The notes under the pieces: model-generated
Told to the model about the DNA's origin: nothing
Databases searched by the model: none
The model's input: only the letters and a program-made list of their open reading frames with translations
Position numbers and translations under genes: made by a program
Origin: Methanosarcina flavescens
GTDB lineage: Archaea > Halobacteriota > Methanosarcinia > Methanosarcinales > Methanosarcinaceae
Reading direction: 5' to 3'
Length of the DNA: 64,000 nucleotides
Assembly: GCF_001304615.2 (NCBI RefSeq)
Contig: NZ_CP032683.1
Coordinates: 434,001 to 498,000, forward strand
Shown: piece after piece, positions 25,547 through 38,307 of the stretch
Layout: each line of letters begins with the position of its first letter
How positions within the stretch are numbered: the first letter of the stretch is position 1

Positions 25547-25755
25547 TTCTATGAATTCTCTAATTCAATTATACAAAACACAAATTAAACGTTTTTTATC
25601 AAATAATAAGAATTATAAAAACATATGCTAAAGACCATAATGACCCCGAAAGGGATGAAACAAAATCGACATCTTGATTCTCGTTCATGCAGTACAGCGC
25701 AAAAAGCTTCTTATCCAGTCAAAACCAGGTCAAACCGCCCAGGAGACTGAGAATC

Positions 25756-26556
25756 ATGAGTACCGACAAATTAGCTAAAAGATCACCTTTAAAGTTCTTT
25801 CTATTAACCTTTGCTCTTGCCACTCCCTTCTGGTTAATTGGCTCTATGGTTAAGAGGGGACTTCCAGTTCCGATGAATCTTCCTGTAAGTGCGCTTTCAT
25901 TCGTTAGTCCTTTGATTGCGGCTTTGATCCTTACCTATAGAAAAAGTAAACTCTTTGGAATAGAACAATTATTTAAGAGAATATTTGATTATAAAAAAAT
26001 CAAGCCAAAACTCTGGTACCTGCCCATTATTTTCCTGTTGCCTGCCATATATTCGCTATCGTATGGGATCATGCGCCTCCAGGACAGGCCACTTCCGGAA
26101 CCACAAATTCCATTTCTGACAATACCGATCCTTTTTATCGGGTTCCTTATTACCGCTGTATGTGAAGAACTGGGCTGGATGGGATATGCTGCTGATTCTA
26201 TGCGATGTCGATGGAGTGCATTGACGACCGGGATTGTTCTTGGGCTGGTGTGGGGATTATTACATGTTGTACCCGATATCCAGGCTCATCATGATCTGGC
26301 ATGGATAGTATGGCAACGCGGTGTCTATTCGGTTGCGTTTCGTATCCTGATTGTATGGATTTATAATAATACCAGAAATAGCATATTTGCAGCGGTCCTC
26401 TTTCATGACATGGACAATGTCAGCTGGTCTTTATTCCCGAATAATGGTTCACATTATGACCCAGCTATTACCGGACTGCTCACTGCAATCACAGCTGTAA
26501 TCGTAATATTCCTATGGGGTTCAAAAACACTGGCAAGGTACAGGTACGCTTCTTAA
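25756..26556 (+). CDS. CPBP-family intramembrane metalloprotease (CAAX protease-like)
   Basis: This multi-pass membrane protein of the Rce1/CPBP (abi) family has the motif EELGWMGYA (about residues 138-146), a conserved histidine in LLHVVPDIQAHH, and the second-helix motif FHDMDN. These correspond to the EExxxR..., FxxxH and HxxxN catalytic elements, although R is replaced in the first motif (EELGWMGY). About seven membrane helices are visible. ATG 25756 has AGGAG 11 nt upstream; an earlier ATG at 25687 is less likely. In bacteria and archaea these proteins process peptides or membrane proteins; the substrate here is unknown. Confidence 0.85.
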   Translation: MSTDKLAKRSPLKFFLLTFALATPFWLIGSMVKRGLPVPMNLPVSALSFVSPLIAALILTYRKSKLFGIEQLFKRIFDYKKIKPKLWYLPIIFLLPAIYSLSYGIMRLQDRPLPEPQIPFLTIPILFIGFLITAVCEELGWMGYAADSMRCRWSALTTGIVLGLVWGLLHVVPDIQAHHDLAWIVWQRGVYSVAFRILIVWIYNNTRNSIFAAVLFHDMDNVSWSLFPNNGSHYDPAITGLLTAITAVIVIFLWGSKTLARYRYAS

Positions 26557-26865
26557 GTTTTCAAGCTCAAAATTGAAGCGTCAATTCCTGAGATCATTAT
26601 CTCACAAATTGGACCGACTCTAATATATGCGTTTTATACATTTCTTGAAAAACGGAGCCCCTATATGCAATACATTGTAAAAGATAACACCCTGGCTAGA
26701 GAGCAAGTTCAAAGTATTATACAAAACAGGCAACATACAATCAGTAACAAAGAGTAACAAAATCGGCATCAGGAAAATCAACATCAAAAAAGAAAGAAAT
26801 CAGTATCAGAGAGCACTAAAAAGGCAATTAAAAAACCATTTTTAGAAAAGATTAGAATGATAGGG
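26557..26865 (-). terminator. 3' flank of the rRNA operon with oligo-T tracts
   Basis: Read on the minus strand, T-runs at about 26785-26855 (including TTTTTTG and GGTTTTTT) directly follow 5S rRNA and probably end the rRNA transcript. No gene is seen here, and no tRNA follows 5S. Confidence 0.5.
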
Positions 26866-26993
26866 TGAGCATGGCAGCGATCCAGAGTTCCCGAAGGCTC
26901 GCGCACTTCAGTACAGTCAGGAACGCGGGCAGGCTTATCTGCTGTGTTCGGGATGGGTACAGGAGTGACCCTGCCGCTATGGCCGCCACACTC
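26866..26993 (-). rRNA. 5S ribosomal RNA
   Basis: The closing helix GAGTGTGGC/GCCATGCTC pairs the ends. Internal landmarks such as CCCATCCCGAACACAG are typical of 5S. The length of about 127 nt fits. Ends are approximate by a few nt. Confidence 0.93.
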
Positions 26994-27079
26994 TCCTATA
27001 AATGGGATTGAGGAAATTTGTCTATAGCCAAAGACAAACTAATGATTAAGTCATGTATGGTGCTGCAGACTGGATTTCG

Positions 27080-29995
<2,916 letters not shown>

Positions 29996-30210
29996 TATCC
30001 TAACCAGGTCCAGTAAGCGTCCAGTATACAGCACCTATACATGACTTCATGTACCTGCGTGTCAACACAGGCAATCCGTCCTTCCCCGGAAATTTACTTC
30101 CCGAGTGCATTTGATGAGTTTGATGATGATTAGCTATTGAATAGCTAACCTTAATGGTTTGAGGATTTTGTTTCGGTTTATCGGCATCTGGGTGGTGGGT
30201 TTTTTATGCT
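29996..30210 (-). other. 16S-23S internal spacer without tRNA
   Basis: About 215 nt. I find no cloverleaf on either strand, whereas most Euryarchaeota have tRNA-Ala here. The spacer should hold the processing stems of both rRNAs. Confidence 0.6.
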
Positions 30211-31689
<1,479 letters not shown>

Positions 31690-31920
31690 TGTTAATGTAT
31701 CGCACACTTAAAATTAAAGGTCTTGGTCGCAGAAACTTGCACTAACAACTATCAATTCAGTTATTTCAGTTTCGCGATGATTCGTTTTATGAAAAACTCT
31801 CACCGCCCAGAATTAACCGAACCGACAAAATCCTCGTCAGACAGGAAATAACTCCTGACTCCATTAAAAGATGAAAGAGATATGTGATTTAACCCACGTA
31901 ATCATCTTGCGCAGGATCAT

Positions 31921-32312
31921 ATACAAGACATTTCTTGTATATAAAGATTTGGATTATTCCTCTCAACACAATCGTGCTGTAAGAGGATATATACAAGACA
32001 TTTCCTGTATATAAATATTTGTATTATTCCTCATTGCGTTTTGAGTTATGAGGAATTCATACAAGATGTTTCTTGTATATAAAGCTTCGTTTTGCTCTAC
32101 TCAACACATTTGATTTGTGTGAGGATCAGATACAAGGTCAATCTAATATATAAAGCTTTTTCATCCGTTATTTCTACAGATTCTGGACAAAAGGAAAATT
32201 TGTTTGAATTTATAGAGATATTATCGTTACGATTTTTTAGGATCGTAAGAAAGTCGAATATTCGTAAATTTGTCTTCTGTGAGGAAACCTACAAGGCAAA
32301 TCTTATATAAAT
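31921..32312 (-). promoter_or_regulatory. Five repeated rRNA promoter blocks
   Basis: Each block carries, on the minus strand, a TATA box (CTTTATATACAAG type) at about 31934-31946, 32004-32014, 32072-32083, 32145-32153 and 32303-32311. In plus orientation the block is GAGGAT-n-ATACAAGA-4 nt-TCTTGTAT-ATAAAG, so TATA overlaps one arm of a perfect or near-perfect inverted repeat. The first four blocks are 68-71 bp apart. Between blocks are short hairpins closed by CCTCWT/AWGAGG. The proximal TATA lies about 245 bp before 16S. Tandem promoters fit the high output needed of an rRNA operon. Confidence 0.75.
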
Positions 32313-33034
32313 CTCTTTGTAGAGAGAACATTTAGCTATAGACCATACAGCAAATGTATGCATTTACAAAAACTATAGATTTTAATACCCTCTGATTAAT
32401 CCAAATCAGGGGATTTCCTAGACGCACCACTTGCATATATATATATTTCGGGAGACCATTTCCAGTATCCATTAAGCCAAAAGAAAATGAGCAATCTAAA
32501 ATCTGTCACTATTGAATTAGAATTTGTTATATTGAACTACAATTAATAAAACAACTAACTTTACGCCTGTTAAATATTTTTTTCTACCTTTAGATTCTCC
32601 GGCTGTTCCTTATTTTGCTGAAAACTTGAAAAATATATTTTTTTAGAGGTAGTCGAAACGTTAAGAACTCTGTATATTATTTAATTGGATATACGTTAGA
32701 AAAAGTTCAGTAAAGGCGATGACATTGAGGATAATAAAGCCTCCTAATGACAAAAATAGTAATTGTAACTCAGTATTAGAACGTTAAACTTGCTCAGTGA
32801 GTTTTATATATATAGGATTCCAATTAAATTAAGGGGAGTTAAGAGTCCCTTTAATAAATTGGGAAGAATTTGGGGTTTTATACCTGTTTAGATCACATTT
32901 AGTTATCTCTATGAAAAAGCCAGATATTTACATGTCTAAATAACAGTAAGATCTATTTCAGGGAGAGCTTTAGCCTTTAACCCGACTCTGATTCCTATAG
33001 ATAATCAGGGATTGTTTGCTCCTCAAATGCCAAA
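32313..33034 (+). promoter_or_regulatory. mtaCB promoter and long 5' leader
   Basis: A strong TATA box TTTTATATATATAG at 32803-32814 predicts a transcript start near 32835-32840 and thus a leader of about 200 nt before mtaC. The element AACGTTAA occurs at about 32658 and about 32781, upstream of TATA, and may bind a regulator. Long leaders are typical of methanol methyltransferase operons. No gene is seen in the region. Confidence 0.55.
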
Positions 33035-33817
33035 ATGGAGGTTAAATATTTGATAGAAATAGATCCCAGTAGTATTCTGGTTCGTTACAATGTAAAAATG
33101 GAAAAGGAAATGACACCGGAAGAAGCTGCAGAAGAACTTTACCCAAAGGATTCAATGATTTACCCGATTGCAAAAGCTATCTTTGAAGGCGAAGAAGATG
33201 ATGTCGTTGAGGGACTGCAAAAAGCCATCGACTCTGGGAAAGATCCAATCTCTCTTATTAATGATGCATTGATGGTTGGGATGGGAGTAGTCTCCAGGCT
33301 TTACGATGAGGGAGTCATTTTCCTGCCAAATGTTATGATGTCTGCTGATGCCATGTTGGAAGGTATCGAATACGTCAAGGAGAAAGCAGGAAAAGCACCT
33401 GAAACCAAAGGAAAAGTTGTCTGCCACGTTGCAGAAGGTGATGTCCACGATATTGGAAAGAATATTGTGGCCGCACTATTGAGAGCAGCTGGCTATGATG
33501 TAGTAGATCTTGGGAGAGATGTCCCTGTAGATGAAGTAGTAGCAGCTGTTGAAAAAGAGAAGCCAATAATGCTCACAGGTACTGCTCTCATGACCACGAC
33601 CATGTATGCATTCAAGGAAGTTAATGACAAACTTCTGGAGAAAGGCTACAGGATTCCTTTTGCATGCGGCGGCGGGGCTGTGAACCAGGACTTCGTGTCT
33701 CAGTATGAACTTGGAGTATATGGTGAAGAAGCAGCCGATGCTCCCAAGATAGCCAATTTCATCAAGGAGCATGGGGACAACATTGTAAAACTGAGGGAGG
33801 AATTCCATAAGCACTGA
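33035..33817 (+). CDS. mtaC: Methanol corrinoid protein MtaC
   Basis: This corrinoid protein accepts the methyl group of methanol from MtaB and hands it to MtaA. The 260-aa protein has an N-terminal helical cap (about residues 25-115, TPEEAAEELYPKDSMIYPIAK) and a Rossmann B12-binding domain with DVHDIGKNI; His138 is the cobalt ligand. LTGTALMTTTMYAF and FACGGGAVNQDFVSQ are family signatures. The first about 20 residues (MEVKYLIEIDPSSILVRYNV) differ from other MtaC, but the length is normal. AAATGGAGG around the ATG gives little SD. It forms an operon with mtaB, 13 nt downstream. Confidence 0.97.
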   Translation: MEVKYLIEIDPSSILVRYNVKMEKEMTPEEAAEELYPKDSMIYPIAKAIFEGEEDDVVEGLQKAIDSGKDPISLINDALMVGMGVVSRLYDEGVIFLPNVMMSADAMLEGIEYVKEKAGKAPETKGKVVCHVAEGDVHDIGKNIVAALLRAAGYDVVDLGRDVPVDEVVAAVEKEKPIMLTGTALMTTTMYAFKEVNDKLLEKGYRIPFACGGGAVNQDFVSQYELGVYGEEAADAPKIANFIKEHGDNIVKLREEFHKH

Positions 33818-33830
33818 GGAGGTGTGGTAG

Positions 33831-35216
33831 ATGGCAGTAACAAGATGTACTAAAATGGCTTATTCAAGCGCAGATGAGATGGTTTTCGGAAGATCTGTCA
33901 CGCCCGTCAAAACCGGATTGGGACTTGAGATCGGCGCCGGTTATACAATTCCCGAAGTGAACTATGCCCCAAGACCTGAAGCCGGAGTATCCAAAGAAAA
34001 ACTAATAAAAGAATATGAAAGGATCACCACCGACATTATGGCAAGGATGGTACAAATCGGAGCTCCCGCTGTGGTACTTGAAACCGAACACGTTCAGCAG
34101 ATGTCAAACAACCCTGACTGGGGAGCAGAAATTGCACATGCCCAGAAAACTATCATGGAAGATTACCATGACGAGTACGGCATAAAGTGCGCACTCCGCC
34201 ATACCATTGGTGATATTCGTGAGAGCAGGGATTTCCTCGATCTCAGAGGAGACAAGTACAGCGTCTTTATGGAGGCATTTGAACAGTGTGCCCAGAATGG
34301 AGCTGACATGCTCGCGGTTGAGTCAATGGGTGGGAAAGAAGTCTTTGACCATGCAATTCTCAGGAATGATATGGCCGGAGTACTTTATGGTATAGGCGTG
34401 CTCGGTAGCATGGATATGGAAATGATATGGCAGGACATTGCATCTGTTGCAAAGAAAAACAATGTAATAGCATCCGGTGATACTGACTGTGCCCAGGCAA
34501 ACACGGCAATGTACATTGCAGGCGGGTTATTGGATAAGAACCTCGCTCACACACTTGCAATTATTGCAAGGGCAATTTCTGCCGCCAGATCCCTCGTTGC
34601 TTATGAAGCAGGTGCAGTAGGACCCGGAAAGGACTGCGGTTATGAAAATACCATTTGTAAAGCTATTGCAGGTGTCCCGATTTCTCAGGAAGGTAAAACT
34701 TCAACCTGTGCCCACTCTGACCTCATGGGTAACCTCACTATGCAGTGCTGTGACCTCTGGTCCAATGAATCCGTTGAATATCACGGCGAATTCGGCGGTA
34801 CAACTGTCCAGTGCTGGTCCGAGACCCTTGCTTATGACTGCGCACTCATGAATGTAGCCCTGGAGTCGGGCAACGAAAAAATCCTGAGAGACATGTTTGT
34901 GGCTTCCGACCTGAACAGAGATGCACAGGGCTATGTACTCGCATACCCGAACGCCTACAGAATCGGAGAGGCAATTGCAAGAAACGGAGATGATATTTAT
35001 CTCCGCGCCAAGAACGCAGCTATCGAATGTATCAATATCATTGAGGAAGGAGCGAAGAAAAAACTTGAGCTCTCCAGATTCGAAGCCAAAGCCCTTTCAG
35101 ATGCAAAAGATGCATTTGAGAGTCTTACTGATGATAAGGACCAGTTCATGAGTGATTGCCTTACAAAGTATAAACAGGAAGTTAAAGTATTTAAGCCGGA
35201 GAATTACGGCCTCTAA
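33831..35216 (+). CDS. mtaB: Methanol:corrinoid methyltransferase MtaB
   Basis: This zinc enzyme cleaves the C-O bond of methanol and methylates Co(I) on MtaC, starting methanol methanogenesis. It is 461 aa, the usual length. The TIM barrel carries Glu and Cys zinc ligands in the regions VGPGKDCGYENTICKAIAG and the HSDLMGNLTMQCCDLWSNES segment. A strong SD (GAGGAGGTG) precedes ATG 33831. It is translationally adjacent to mtaC. Nothing is truncated. Confidence 0.97.
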   Translation: MAVTRCTKMAYSSADEMVFGRSVTPVKTGLGLEIGAGYTIPEVNYAPRPEAGVSKEKLIKEYERITTDIMARMVQIGAPAVVLETEHVQQMSNNPDWGAEIAHAQKTIMEDYHDEYGIKCALRHTIGDIRESRDFLDLRGDKYSVFMEAFEQCAQNGADMLAVESMGGKEVFDHAILRNDMAGVLYGIGVLGSMDMEMIWQDIASVAKKNNVIASGDTDCAQANTAMYIAGGLLDKNLAHTLAIIARAISAARSLVAYEAGAVGPGKDCGYENTICKAIAGVPISQEGKTSTCAHSDLMGNLTMQCCDLWSNESVEYHGEFGGTTVQCWSETLAYDCALMNVALESGNEKILRDMFVASDLNRDAQGYVLAYPNAYRIGEAIARNGDDIYLRAKNAAIECINIIEEGAKKKLELSRFEAKALSDAKDAFESLTDDKDQFMSDCLTKYKQEVKVFKPENYGL

Positions 35217-35225
35217 TCAAGGCAA

Positions 35226-35260
35226 CTTCTCCCTTTCCCTTTTTTAAAAACACGGAGGTG
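35226..35260 (+). terminator. Oligo-T terminator after mtaB
   Basis: CTTCTCCCTTTCCCTTTTTT follows the mtaB stop by about 10 nt; further T-rich tracts continue to 35400. Confidence 0.45.
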
Positions 35261-35511
35261 CATTTTCCTTTTTTGAGAATACAGAGTACGGAGTGCAGAC
35301 TTTAATTTTCCTGATAAATTCATTTGATTCATATAAAACTTTTTTTATGATTTATATAAAGCTTTTTTATATTTGTATATTTTTATATTTGTATACAAAA
35401 AATATATAAAAATTGTATAGAAAATTAAAACAGTAATAAAAAATAATTAATAAAGTTGGCAAAAAAGTAATTGGTAAAAAAGTAATTAGATCAGTTTTAC
35501 TTTGCGGGTCT

Positions 35512-36531
35512 TCAGGCATAATACTCGTTTCTTGCCTCGACCATAGCCTTAATGTGAGAAAGCGGGGTCATAGGTGCGATTCCACATCCTGGAGCCAGTA
35601 CATCTACACCCTCGGCAATAGCCTTTTTCGACTCCTCTTTTATTTTTTCAATCGGACCCGGAAGAAGAACAAAAGGACTGGAGATATTTCCTACTAGCCT
35701 TGCCCTGTTCCCGAGCACTTCCTTAGCCTTCTTTATACTGCCGACTTTTTCTTCAACGCTCAAGCCTTCGAAACCACAGTCAGCCATATAATCAAGGATA
35801 GGGGTAACATTTCCACAGACATGCAGGACTGTAACCGAGTTTACTTCTGAGGAAAATCTCTGTAGCCTTGATTGAAGTTCATTTTTAAAGGAATCCGGAC
35901 TCATAAGGTCAGGAGATGCTACAGGATCAGCAACAGAGATAATATCTGCTCCTGCAAGAACCATAGAATTCGCATAAGCTATCGTTGCATCGGTTGCAAA
36001 ATCGAGTACCTGTCGTAGCAGATCGGGTTTTTTAATAGACCATTTCATAAAGGATTTTACACTCGCCAGATCGGAAGCAAGGGTAATAGGACCTTCCAGA
36101 CCACCTATAATGGGTACATCCGGTCCAACTCTTTCTCTTATTATTTTTATTGAATCCAGTACAGCCCGGATTCTGCCCATATCAAGCAGATTCTCAGGCA
36201 TCTTCATGTCTTCCAGATCTTTAGTATAGGGATGCGCAGTAACGGAAGGCTGCCTGCTAACTGTGCCCATGTTCACCTCGCAGCCCATGGCTTCGGCAAG
36301 TACGGTCAGACAGTAAGGAACTCTTACAGCTTCAAGCCCGCTAAGCTCGTAGTTTGCGATTGCCAGCTTTGCCATTTTATCAGGGTCAGAATGAGCTTCC
36401 GGCCAGGGAGCTCCTACTTCATCCATTAGTTCAACAATCCCGGTCTGGGTTACAGAACAGACCGGCACTTTGTCAACTTCTTTCCCTTCCAGTGCATTTA
36501 AAAGTCTCTCCCTAAGTGTCATGTCAGCCAT
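35512..36531 (-). CDS. mtaA: Methylcobamide:coenzyme M methyltransferase, methanol-specific (MtaA)
   Basis: This zinc enzyme of the uroporphyrinogen-decarboxylase fold transfers the methyl group from MtaC to coenzyme M. At 339 aa it matches MtaA closely: VPVCSVTQTGIVELMDEVGA near the start, FMKWSIKK, IADPVASPDLMSP-like VADPVASPDLMSPDSF, the zinc ligands HVCGN and the C-terminal APGCGIAP, and YYA as the last residues. It converges on mtaCB with a 295-nt gap. The arrangement recalls mtaA2 next to mtaCB3 in M. acetivorans. It needs coenzyme M, made by the enzymes encoded at 4-8 kb. Confidence 0.95.
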   Translation of the reverse strand: MADMTLRERLLNALEGKEVDKVPVCSVTQTGIVELMDEVGAPWPEAHSDPDKMAKLAIANYELSGLEAVRVPYCLTVLAEAMGCEVNMGTVSRQPSVTAHPYTKDLEDMKMPENLLDMGRIRAVLDSIKIIRERVGPDVPIIGGLEGPITLASDLASVKSFMKWSIKKPDLLRQVLDFATDATIAYANSMVLAGADIISVADPVASPDLMSPDSFKNELQSRLQRFSSEVNSVTVLHVCGNVTPILDYMADCGFEGLSVEEKVGSIKKAKEVLGNRARLVGNISSPFVLLPGPIEKIKEESKKAIAEGVDVLAPGCGIAPMTPLSHIKAMVEARNEYYA

Positions 36532-37073
36532 AATTGTCTCCCCATATTAAATTTCAATTTGAAAATTTCTGGCGTCTTTATTTCCAGCGTTGCTTACTTT
36601 TGGCACTGCCAAGCTTTAAGATCGGCAGTAATGTAGATTTGGAGCCTCTTTGAAGCATATCAAAATTTTCGGAGTTACCGTCACAGGCAAATAACCGCCT
36701 TCGGAAAACCGAAATCCCATACCCAGTTTGATTAATATAATCTGTGTTTTATGCTATATGATTGTTTGGGAATGCACAATCTAAAATATTGAAGTGAAAG
36801 AGAAAATGCACAATCTAAGATATTGAAGTGAAAGAGAAAATGCACAATCTAAAATATTGAGATGAAAGAGAAGATTGAACGAATAGAACCAAAATGACAA
36901 AGCAAGAACAGATAATGTAGATATAAGGCAAGAGGGTAAGTAAGAAACAGCGTGAAAATAGCAGAAACAGAATATACAGACAACATAGGTATACAATACA
37001 TTAGGAAAAATTTTAATGAAGAATATAAAAAGCGAATAGATATAAAGAAACCAAAGCAAAAGGATGGAGTATA
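36532..37073. repeat. Spacer with a 34-bp tandem repeat, three copies
   Basis: ATGCACAATCTAARATATTG followed by AAGTGAAAGAGAAA begins at 36772, 36806 and 36840 with an exact 34-bp period; the third copy diverges at its end. No gene is present (34 is not a multiple of three, so the long minus-strand frames here are unlikely to be coding). The mtaA promoter lies at the left end and the macro-domain gene's promoter at the right. Confidence 0.7.
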
Positions 37074-37601
37074 TTGCATATTTCGGACAGGATAAGAATA
37101 ATCGAGGGAGACATTGTAAAAATGGAAGTTGATGCAATTGTAAATGCTGCAAACCCGACTCTCCTTGGAGGTGGAGGGGTCGATGGCGCTATCCATAGAG
37201 CTGCAGGGCCCGGATTGCTGGAAGAATGTAAAGGTTTAAGAGGTTGTGCTGCAGGAGAGGCAAAAATTACAAAGGGTTATCTCTTGCCTGCAAAATGGGT
37301 GATACATACTGTGGGTCCTGTATGGCAGGGGGGTCAGAAAGGAGAGGACAATCTGCTGGCTTCCTGTTATAGAAAAAGTCTTGAGCTTGCCAGAGAATAT
37401 GACGTAAGAACCATTGCCTTTCCAGCTATAAGTACAGGAGCATACAATTTCCCTTCAGAAAGGGCTGCAAGAATTGCAGTCTCCGAAATAAGAAAGTTTA
37501 TTCAAGAAAACCAATTACCTGAAAAGGTCTTCCTTATTTGCTTCAATAAAGAAACATGTAGGCATCTTAAGGCAGCATTGTCAGAAAGTTTTGTGGCTTA
37601 A
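37074..37601 (+). CDS. Macro-domain protein (ADP-ribose / O-acetyl-ADP-ribose hydrolase type)
   Basis: This single-domain 175-aa protein resembles YmdB/MacroD. Motifs are the ADP-ribose-binding [20 protein letters not shown] (residues 19-38), IHRAAGP, the phosphate loop [11 protein letters not shown] (about 121-131), and a C-terminal CFNKET strand. The catalytic Asn and Asp of MacroD-type enzymes (NAAN, VDG) are present. It likely removes ADP-ribose or O-acetyl-ADP-ribose in the cytosol. It stands alone between repeat-rich spacers. Confidence 0.92.
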   Translation: MHISDRIRIIEGDIVKMEVDAIVNAANPTLLGGGGVDGAIHRAAGPGLLEECKGLRGCAAGEAKITKGYLLPAKWVIHTVGPVWQGGQKGEDNLLASCYRKSLELAREYDVRTIAFPAISTGAYNFPSERAARIAVSEIRKFIQENQLPEKVFLICFNKETCRHLKAALSESFVA

Positions 37602-38300
37602 TCAAGTTTAAAAATCCTGCATTTAGCCTTTCATATATTATTTTTATATATTTTTTGTGATAATACTGCGAAGTCGTAGTATGGACACTTTAAAAGCATT
37701 TTAAAAATATTACCGAAAATTATTCATCATGTTCGATATCAAGGATCGTTTATATACAATGTTAGGAGATTAAATTCTGGATAAATAATAATAGTAATAA
37801 GTTTCGGAAAAAATGTTAATGAGCATAAATCCTGCTCTGGAATACATCATTAACTTTAACGGTTAATACAAAGGAATTGTCTCCAAGATACCTTTGAGAA
37901 AAACGTTTTGAGTTGGATATAAAGAGGAAAAATACAGAAGTAATTTAGCACGCTGCAGATTTATATTATCCACTACAGGTCACATATCTAAAAAAGGGAA
38001 CAATAAGAAGTAAGATCAGTACAAAGTAACAATAACCACAGTTATTACGAGGTCACTTTTATGGCGAGATAAGGAAAAAGCTCACAAAAAATCTTAAACC
38101 GGATAAAGGGGAAATATTATTAAAGCCCCGTGAAAAAACCTGTAATTACATTCAGACTGGTTTGAACTTGAAAGAAAATGAAAGAAAATTTTATGAAAAC
38201 GTTTAGGAATAAACGGCAGTATAAGCAAACAGGAATGAGTATAGAAAACTTAAGAATATAATTGAGAAAAATTGCAGGAAGAAAATTAGAAAAAAGGATC
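37602..38300. other. Spacer before the giant TPR gene
   Basis: No gene is seen. A short stem ATACTGCG/CGTAGTAT with loop AAGT is at 37663-37682, 60 nt past the macro-domain gene, after T-rich DNA (possible terminator). Confidence 0.5.
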
Positions 38301-38307
38301 GGAGGAG

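Noticed and set aside
36772-36875. CRISPR array
   Set aside because: The repeats are directly adjacent with no unique spacers, only three copies, and no cas gene is in the window.
36781-37196. Minus-strand hydrophobic frames upstream of the macro-domain gene
   Set aside because: They translate the 34-bp repeat and overlap the macro gene; Phe/Ser/Leu-rich low complexity.
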